This document shows, piece by piece, positions 58,481 to 64,000 of a stretch of DNA of 64,000 nt. The translations under genes were made by a program, and so were the position numbers. The notes beneath the pieces are model-generated. The model ran no database searches, had not been told where the DNA came from, and saw only the letters and a list, made by a program, of their open reading frames with translations. Where the stretch lies: assembly GCA_019416425.1 (NCBI GenBank), contig DXXK01000026.1, positions 4,548 to 68,547 of the forward strand, in the 5' to 3' direction. Numbering within the stretch: position 1 is the stretch's first letter; every line of letters begins with the position of its first letter. The stretch comes from Bacteroidales bacterium (GTDB taxonomy: Bacteria > Bacteroidota > Bacteroidia > Bacteroidales > Muribaculaceae).

Positions 58481-59596
58481 TTAATTAGCTGCTTGTTTGC
58501 TGTTAAGAATCCTGACTACCTCGTCCACGATCTTCTCGTCGGAGTCGGCCAGGGCAAGTTCCCTGATGTTTGCGGTCATTCTGTCAAGTCGAGCCTTGTT
58601 GCCGATGAGATCCAGGGCAGTGTCTACCAATATGCCGCGTGCGTCGGCGTCGGTGACAAGGACGGCGGCCTGGTGGTCGGCCAGCGCACGTGCGTTCTTG
58701 GTCTGATGGTCCTCGGCCACGTTTGGCGAGGGCACCAGGATGCAGGGCTTGCCTAAGAGCTCCAGCTCGGAGATGGATCCTGCACCTGCACGGGATATGA
58801 CGAGGTCGGCCGCGGCGTACGCCGCCGACATGTCGGTGATGAACTTTGTCACGACCACACCCTTCAGGCCCTGGACGGCCTGAATTCCGCGGTCGCCGAA
58901 GTTCTTGCCGGTCTGCCATATCACCTGAACGCCGCGTTCAGCCAGCCGGTGGATGCCCTGTTCCATGCTCTCGTTCAGCGTCAGGGCTCCGAGGCTTCCA
59001 CCAATCACCAGCAGCGTCGGGAGGTCCGGGTTCAGGCCGAAGCTGTTGCGGGCCGTCCCGGGGTCAGGAGCATGGTCCAGCAGGTCGCGTCGCACCGGGT
59101 TACCCGTCATCACTATGCGCTCGGCAGGGAAGAAACGCCCCATGTCGGGATAGGCAACGCATATGGCCCGTGCCTTGTTCGCCAGCAGCTTGTTGGTGAC
59201 CCCGGCGTAGGAGTTCTGCTCCTGGATCAACGTCGGGACCCCGGCCTTCTGTGCGGCCTTGAGTGTCGGTCCCGAGCAGTATCCTCCCACTCCAATGGCG
59301 ATGTCGGGCTGGAAGTTGCTGATTATCTGGTCCGCCATCTTGATGGACTTGCGGAGTTTCAGCAACACTGAGATGTTGCGCCACAGATGTTTGCGGTCGA
59401 ATCCGGCCACGGGAAGTCCCTTGATGGGATATCCGGCGGCGGGAACGCGTTCCATTTCCATACGGTTTTCGGCGCCGACGAATAGTATATCGGCGTCAAG
59501 GCGACGTTTCAGGGCGTTGGCGATGGACAGGGCCGGGAAGATGTGCCCTCCCGTACCCCCTCCCGAGATCAAAATATGAGGTTTACGTTTATTCAT
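58481..59596 (-). CDS. murG: UDP-GlcNAc:lipid I N-acetylglucosaminyltransferase
   Basis: A 371-residue GT28 enzyme that makes lipid II at the inner face of the membrane. It has the glycine loop ISGGGTGGHIFPALSIANAL, IGVGGYCSGPTLKAAQ, LIQEQNSYAGVTNKLLA, VIGGSLGALTLNE and the UDP-sugar site ISRAGAGSISELELLGKPCI with LVPSPNVAEDHQTKNA. Full length; 2-3 bp from its neighbours. Confidence 0.97.
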   Translation of the reverse strand: MNKRKPHILISGGGTGGHIFPALSIANALKRRLDADILFVGAENRMEMERVPAAGYPIKGLPVAGFDRKHLWRNISVLLKLRKSIKMADQIISNFQPDIAIGVGGYCSGPTLKAAQKAGVPTLIQEQNSYAGVTNKLLANKARAICVAYPDMGRFFPAERIVMTGNPVRRDLLDHAPDPGTARNSFGLNPDLPTLLVIGGSLGALTLNESMEQGIHRLAERGVQVIWQTGKNFGDRGIQAVQGLKGVVVTKFITDMSAAYAAADLVISRAGAGSISELELLGKPCILVPSPNVAEDHQTKNARALADHQAAVLVTDADARGILVDTALDLIGNKARLDRMTANIRELALADSDEKIVDEVVRILNSKQAAN

Positions 59597-59598
59597 TG

Positions 59599-61080
59599 TC
59601 AGTTGCGTGAATCAGAATTTTTGGTGGCGCTGAAGTTCGCGGCCTGCATATCGGCCGGGAGCGCGCTGAGTTCGGCGGCGCTGATGGCCTTCTTGTCGTT
59701 ATTGTAGGATGCGTAACGCGATACGGAGAGCATGATGCCGATCGCGGCGGACATCACTATTACCGATGTTCCACCCTTCGAGATGAATGGCAGAGGCTGT
59801 CCGGAGACGGGCATGACACCGGTTACGATACCCATGTGCACCAGAGCCTGAAGCACGATCATCAAGGCGCACCCCAGTATCAGGAAGGCCGGTAGGGCCC
59901 TGGTGCACCGGTATGCTATGCGCCCGGCGCGCGCCAGCAGGAGCAGGAACAGCATCAGTACCAGCGTGCCGCCGATGAAGCCGGTGTCCTCGATGATGAT
60001 GGAGTAGATATAGTCCGAGAATGCCAGCGGCAGACGTGCGCTCTCGCGCGAGTTGCCGGGACCTTTGCCCACCAGGCCTCCGTTGGCCTGGGCGAAGCGG
60101 GCCATCATCACCTGGCGGTTCTCGTCGGTGATTGTGTCATCGGGATGGACTCCACGGAAGTAGTTGGCCATACGGTTCTTGCGTGTGCCGGTACGGTCAA
60201 TCTTGGCTTTAGCGGGTTCAGCGGGTGTAATCTGGGTCACGGGGCCTCCCTGTGTGGAGGCCAGCATGCTCTGCTCCTTCTTGACCTGCTCGAACTCCGG
60301 GTTGGCCGAGCGGCCGATGTGCGAGGCCATGTACATGACGCCGATACCGGCGGCGTAGGCCATGAACACATAACCCATCTTGCGCCACTGGATGCCTCCG
60401 ATCAGCATCATGGCCAGGCTGACGCCCATCAGCAGGATCATGTTGGTCATACCGTTGCGGATCAGGCATGCGCAGAACACCACGACCACAACAGCCGCGG
60501 TAATGACTCCCCGGTTTGTGACACCTCCGGGCAGCTGGTTCCGTCCCAGGATATATGCAAGCAGACACACCACGGCCAGCTTTGATATCTCCGCCGGCTG
60601 GATCGTGGAGCCGCCGATGGGGATGGCGCGCTGCGCGCCGTTGATCTCCACACCGATCACTGACGACAGTATCAGCAGTCCGAGCGTGAAGATGGCGAAA
60701 ATCCAGGAATAACGGCCGATGATGGTGTAGGGGATCCGCTGTATCAGCAGCACCAGTCCGAGTCCGACCAGCAGGAAGCGTCCGTGGCGGATCAGCGGGG
60801 TGTAGACGTTGGCTCCCACCACCTCGGTGCTGGAGGCGGAGAAGAGCTCGATGACGCTGATCACCAGGAGTGTCAGGTATATGCCCCAGATGTACTTGTC
60901 GGCGTTGCGGATGCCTGCCATAGGCTTGCGGGGCTTGGATCGGCCGGAGGTTGTTCCGTCGGCTTCCGCCTCGGCACGGTCAGAGAGGGGAGCCGTGTCG
61001 GCGGCGCGTCGGCGGCCGTTGACGTCAACGCCGTCAACGGTCTCGCGGACTTCAATCGAGTTGTAGAGAGGTTCAGCCAT
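59599..61080 (-). CDS. ftsW: SEDS-family septal peptidoglycan polymerase FtsW
   Basis: A 493-residue membrane protein. An N-terminal cytoplasmic region of about 55 residues is followed by ten or so helices, the periplasmic loop carrying the catalytic Asp region (PGNSRESARLPLAFSDYIYS then IIIEDTGFIGGTLVL) and SEDS motifs (GVMPVSGQPLPFISKGGTSV). An insert (about 225-290) with QGGPVTQITPAEPAKAKIDR is specific to this group. The position between murG and murD identifies it as FtsW rather than RodA. Confidence 0.94.
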   Translation of the reverse strand: MAEPLYNSIEVRETVDGVDVNGRRRAADTAPLSDRAEAEADGTTSGRSKPRKPMAGIRNADKYIWGIYLTLLVISVIELFSASSTEVVGANVYTPLIRHGRFLLVGLGLVLLIQRIPYTIIGRYSWIFAIFTLGLLILSSVIGVEINGAQRAIPIGGSTIQPAEISKLAVVCLLAYILGRNQLPGGVTNRGVITAAVVVVVFCACLIRNGMTNMILLMGVSLAMMLIGGIQWRKMGYVFMAYAAGIGVMYMASHIGRSANPEFEQVKKEQSMLASTQGGPVTQITPAEPAKAKIDRTGTRKNRMANYFRGVHPDDTITDENRQVMMARFAQANGGLVGKGPGNSRESARLPLAFSDYIYSIIIEDTGFIGGTLVLMLFLLLLARAGRIAYRCTRALPAFLILGCALMIVLQALVHMGIVTGVMPVSGQPLPFISKGGTSVIVMSAAIGIMLSVSRYASYNNDKKAISAAELSALPADMQAANFSATKNSDSRN

Positions 61081-61102
61081 ATAGTAACAGTGTATAAAGG
61101 GA

Positions 61103-62455
61103 TTATTTCTTCATGTCGCGGACAGCCTGCTTGAACAGGTCGCCCCGGTTCTCGTAGCTGGTGAACAGGTCGAAGCTGGCGCAGCAAGGGGACAGGAGCA
61201 CCACGTCGCCCTCGGCGGCGATGCGTCGGCAAGCGGCCATGGCCTCTTGCAGCGAGTGTGTGTCCACGATTTCCGGCACCTTGTCGCCGAAGAAGTCCAT
61301 CAGCTTGGCGTTGTCCTTGCCCATGCAGACTATGGCCTTGACCTTCTGTCGCACCAGGTCCTGAATCTCGGAGTAGTCGTTGCCTTTGTCCTTGCCCCCC
61401 AGGATCAGCACGGTGGGCTGCGTCATGCTCTCCAGGGCGTACCATGTGGAGTTGACGTTGGTGGCCTTGGAATCGTTGATGTAGCGTACGCCGTCGATGG
61501 TGTCGACGTACTCCAGACGGTGCTCCACGGCCTCGAAATCGGCCAGAGACTTGACAATCTGTCCGCCCGACACGCTCATCAGCGAGGCGCTGAGGCCGGC
61601 CGCCATGGAATTGTACAGGTTGTGCAGGCCGTGCAGCGACAGGCGGTCGCGAGGAATCTCGAACACGTCCAGCGGGGTGTGGAAATGGATTATGTTGTTG
61701 TCGTCTACCCATGCCGCGGACCCCTCCTCGCGCATCTCTCCGAATGGGAGACGGCGGGCCTCCTGCTGGATCTGGGCGATCTGAGCGGTCACCACGGGGT
61801 CGTCCTGCCAGTAGATGAAGAAGTCGTCGCCGGTCTGGTTCTGCAGGATGCGGAACTTGGCGGCGATGTAGTTCTCCATCTTATGGTCGTAGCGGTCCAG
61901 ATGGTCGGGTGTTATGTTTGTGATCACGGCCACATCGGCCTTGAAGTCGTACATGTTCTCCAGTTGGAAGGAGCTCAGCTCGATGACGTAGACGTCATGC
62001 TGCTCGCGGGCCACCTGCAGGGCCAGGCTCTTGCCTACGTTTCCGGCCAGGCCCACGTTCAGGCCAGCGTCCTTCAGGATGTGGTAGGTCAGCAGCGTCG
62101 TTGTGGTCTTGCCGTTGGATCCGGTGATGCACACCATCTTGGCGTCGGTGTAGCGTCCGGCGAACTCGATCTCGCTCAGTATCGGTGTGCCCTGTGCGGC
62201 CAGCTTGGCCACCAGCGGGGCCGTCGGGGGAATGCCGGGACTTTTCACAACAATGCCGGCCGTCAGGATACGCTCCTCCGAATGGCCTCCCTGCTCGTAT
62301 TCGATATGTTCATCCTCAAGCACATTGATATATTTCTCCGGTATATTGCCCGAGTCGGACAGGAGCACGTCGTATCCCTTCACCTTGCCGAGCACCGCGG
62401 CGCCCACGCCGCTCTCGCCGCCACCCAGGACGACCAGGAATTTATTGTCTTTCAT
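61103..62455 (-). CDS. murD: UDP-N-acetylmuramoyl-L-alanine--D-glutamate ligase
   Basis: A 450-residue cytoplasmic ligase. It has the N-terminal LVVLGGGESGVGAAVLGKVK, VVKSPGIPP, ATP loop ITGSNGKTTTTLLTYHIL, VIELSSFQLENMYDFK, NITPDHLDRYDH, the EHRLEYVDTIDGVRYINDSK segment with the carbamylated-lysine neighbourhood, and the late LLSPCCASFDLFTSYENRGD. Overlaps mraY by 4 nt (ATGA). Confidence 0.97.
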   Translation of the reverse strand: MKDNKFLVVLGGGESGVGAAVLGKVKGYDVLLSDSGNIPEKYINVLEDEHIEYEQGGHSEERILTAGIVVKSPGIPPTAPLVAKLAAQGTPILSEIEFAGRYTDAKMVCITGSNGKTTTTLLTYHILKDAGLNVGLAGNVGKSLALQVAREQHDVYVIELSSFQLENMYDFKADVAVITNITPDHLDRYDHKMENYIAAKFRILQNQTGDDFFIYWQDDPVVTAQIAQIQQEARRLPFGEMREEGSAAWVDDNNIIHFHTPLDVFEIPRDRLSLHGLHNLYNSMAAGLSASLMSVSGGQIVKSLADFEAVEHRLEYVDTIDGVRYINDSKATNVNSTWYALESMTQPTVLILGGKDKGNDYSEIQDLVRQKVKAIVCMGKDNAKLMDFFGDKVPEIVDTHSLQEAMAACRRIAAEGDVVLLSPCCASFDLFTSYENRGDLFKQAVRDMKK

Positions 62456-63720
62456 CTGATTTTAAGCGTTACGAATGTTAATGCGGCCAGCAGGATGCTC
62501 ACGATCCAGAAGCGGGTCGTGATCTTGGCCTCGTGCATGGCATGCACGGGATGGTTCCACAGCACGTGCGCCGTGGGGTCGGCGTCCTTCTGGAAATGAT
62601 GGTGCAGGGGAGTCATCTTGAATATGCGGCGCCCCTCGCCGTATTTCTTTTTGGTGGCCTTGAAATAGGCCACCTGCATCATTACCGAGACGTCCTCCAG
62701 GAAGAACACCAGGCAGAGCAGCGGAATCAGCAGCTCCTTGCGGATCAGGATGGCGAAGACGGCCAGGATTCCACCCAATGTCAGGCTTCCGGTGTCGCCC
62801 ATGAATACCTGAGCCGGGAATGCGTTGTACCATAGGAATCCCACCAGGGCGCCGATGAAGGCGCCGGCGTATACCACCAGCTCCTCCGAGCCGGGTATGT
62901 ACATGATGTTCAGGTAACTGGAGTATATGACGTTGCCACCTAAGTATGCCATTATCAGCAGGGCGACTCCGATTATGGCGGAGGTTCCGGCGCAGAGGCC
63001 GTCGATGCCGTCGGTCAGGTTGGCTCCGTTGGACACTGCCGTGACACACAGGATTACAACCAGTACGAATACAATCCAGCCCAGGGTCTGGGCGGCGTTG
63101 GCGTCGCTGATCCAGCCGGTGAGCCACTCGTAGTTGAAGTTGTTGTTCTTGACAAACGGGATGGTGGTCTGCGGAGACTTGATTTGCTCGGCGCTGACAA
63201 TCACCTCGGTGACGGCGTCGGGCGAGACGCTGCGGGTCTCGAAGTTCTCGCTCATCACGATCTGTGGCGACAGCCACATGGTGATGCCCACCACCAGGCC
63301 GAGGCCCACCTGTCCCAGCACCTTGTACTGGCCGCGGAGGCCGTCCTTGTTGTGGTACTTCAGCTTGCGGTAGTCGTCCAGGAAGCCGATGGCGCCCATC
63401 CAGAGTGTGGCCACGATCATCAGCAGCAGGTAGATGTTGGAGAGGTTGGCCATCAGCAGGCACGGCACCAGCGTGGCCAGGATGATGATGACACCGCCCA
63501 TGGTGGGTGTTCCCTTCTTCTGCACCTGGCCCTCCAGGCCCAGGTTGCGGACCTCCTCGCCGATCTGCATGCGCTGCAGCCGGCGGATTATGTTATGGCC
63601 GAAAACCAGAGCCACCACCAATGCCAGCGCGAACGATATGCCAGCGCGGAACGTGATGTAGCTCATCAGGTTGTGTCCCGGAATGTTCCAGTCGTAATAG
63701 TTGAACAGCCAGTAGATCAT
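62452..63720 (-). CDS. mraY: Phospho-N-acetylmuramoyl-pentapeptide transferase
   Basis: A 422-residue membrane enzyme making lipid I from UDP-MurNAc-pentapeptide and undecaprenyl phosphate. It carries KKGTPTMGGVIIILATLVPC, GFLDDYRKLKYHNKDGLRG with the catalytic DD, LTDGIDGLCAGTSAI (NxTDGxDGL), FMGDTGSLTLGGI and the HHHF motif in PLHHHFQK. The region of about 60 residues after helix 4 (ETRSVSPDAVTEVIVSAEQI) is a periplasmic insert usual in Bacteroidetes. Full length. Confidence 0.97.
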   Translation of the reverse strand: MIYWLFNYYDWNIPGHNLMSYITFRAGISFALALVVALVFGHNIIRRLQRMQIGEEVRNLGLEGQVQKKGTPTMGGVIIILATLVPCLLMANLSNIYLLLMIVATLWMGAIGFLDDYRKLKYHNKDGLRGQYKVLGQVGLGLVVGITMWLSPQIVMSENFETRSVSPDAVTEVIVSAEQIKSPQTTIPFVKNNNFNYEWLTGWISDANAAQTLGWIVFVLVVILCVTAVSNGANLTDGIDGLCAGTSAIIGVALLIMAYLGGNVIYSSYLNIMYIPGSEELVVYAGAFIGALVGFLWYNAFPAQVFMGDTGSLTLGGILAVFAILIRKELLIPLLCLVFFLEDVSVMMQVAYFKATKKKYGEGRRIFKMTPLHHHFQKDADPTAHVLWNHPVHAMHEAKITTRFWIVSILLAALTFVTLKIR

Positions 63721-63734
63721 TGCGATGGGTCAGC

Positions 63735-64000
63735 TTAGAGTTCCTTGAATGCGTTCATTACCTCCTCGCGGTCGTCGAAGTGATGGCGTACGCCCTTCAC
63801 CTCCTGGTATGGCTCATGGCCCTTGCCGGCGATCAGCACCACGGCGCCGGGCACGGCTGTATGCAGGGCCGTGCGGATTGCCTCGTGTCGGTCGGTGATG
63901 CACAGTGTGTTGCGCAGCTCGTCGGCGGTGAGTCCGGCCTTCATGTCGGCGATGATCTGCGCGGGGTCCTCGTCGCGGGGGTTGTCGCTGGTCAGGATGA
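63735..64000 (-). CDS. murE: UDP-MurNAc-tripeptide synthetase, C-terminal fragment (5' end outside window)
   Basis: The last 88 codons of MurE. The frame is open to the window's edge and begins ILTSDNPRDEDPAQIIADMK, the conserved DNPR motif that recognises the incoming diamino acid, followed by AVPGAVVLIAGKGHEPYQEV. DNPR is the signature of meso-diaminopimelate-adding enzymes, consistent with dapB in this genome. The gene leads the division and wall cluster read here; mraY starts 14 bp downstream. Confidence 0.95.
   Translation of the reverse strand, partial: ILTSDNPRDEDPAQIIADMKAGLTADELRNTLCITDRHEAIRTALHTAVPGAVVLIAGKGHEPYQEVKGVRHHFDDREEVMNAFKEL

Noticed and set aside
61247..62599. Plus-strand 450-codon ORF
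   Set aside because: Antisense of murD, whose family motifs are complete on the minus strand.

Overview
The window looks like a chromosomal segment of a Bacteroidales bacterium, possibly Muribaculaceae. The grounds are the Bacteroidetes promoter elements (TAnnTTTG around -7, some with a TTTG or TTG about 20 bp upstream), the near absence of Shine-Dalgarno sequences, adjacent PorW and PorX type IX secretion genes, families largely confined to Bacteroidetes (DUF3843, DUF4294, PCMD, a signal peptidase I of about 500 residues), and type IX-like tails on secreted polysaccharide-degrading enzymes. The family-level assignment is inference. I see no tRNA, rRNA or CRISPR array.

Layout. 1-1.5 kb: end of infB and folK. 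1.5-5.6 kb: a small membrane protein, a secreted GH30 glycosidase with lectin-like and type IX tail regions, and a decayed IS21 element abutting its promoter. 5.9-8.2 kb: a peroxide-response pair (Fur/PerR-like regulator and rubrerythrin) with a palindrome over the promoter, then prfB. 8.3-12.7 kb: cupin, DUF3843, CorC/HlyC-like membrane protein and an FMN reductase.

12.7-19.06 kb is an accessory island: an RHH antitoxin with a dead YafQ-like toxin, a UPF0158 gene, a gene broken by an exact 10-bp tandem duplication, a 49-codon HTH remnant, a 1200-residue RecD-like helicase fused to a predicted nuclease, and a 221-bp element with perfect 20-bp terminal inverted repeats. The helicase-nuclease is the best candidate here for an undescribed, perhaps defence-related, system.

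19.09-23.66 kb: an HlyD/ABC-2/ABC-2/acyltransferase envelope operon without an ATPase gene. 23.9-30.3 kb: MsbA-like exporter, porW and porX. 30.3-43.0 kb: mostly housekeeping and envelope genes on the + strand (Sel1 repeats, glutaminyl cyclase, tyrS, CD225 and DUF2752 proteins, aroK, rnpA-yidD, TatD-like, a DPPR-synthase-like prenyltransferase, PCMD, dapB, lepB, WbqC, DUF4294). 43.1-48.1 kb: glycan genes, a GH32 fructanase on + and a GH16/jelly-roll pair on -, separated by an AT-rich gap with two tiny transmembrane ORFs. 48.1-53.5 kb: queG, RNase HI, pdxB, a membrane protein and a THUMP rRNA methyltransferase with a repetitive disordered tail, all on -. 53.6-64.0 kb: the division and cell-wall cluster on -, transcribed murE-mraY-murD-ftsW-murG-murC-ftsQ-ftsA-ftsZ; murE runs off the window.

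Functional links: PorW/PorX, glutaminyl cyclase and signal peptidase I belong to the export and maturation route that the GH30, GH16 and jelly-roll proteins probably use. Several intergenic repeats (heptad GTCAGAA arrays, tandem hairpins, a 20-bp palindrome) are not explained by the genes.
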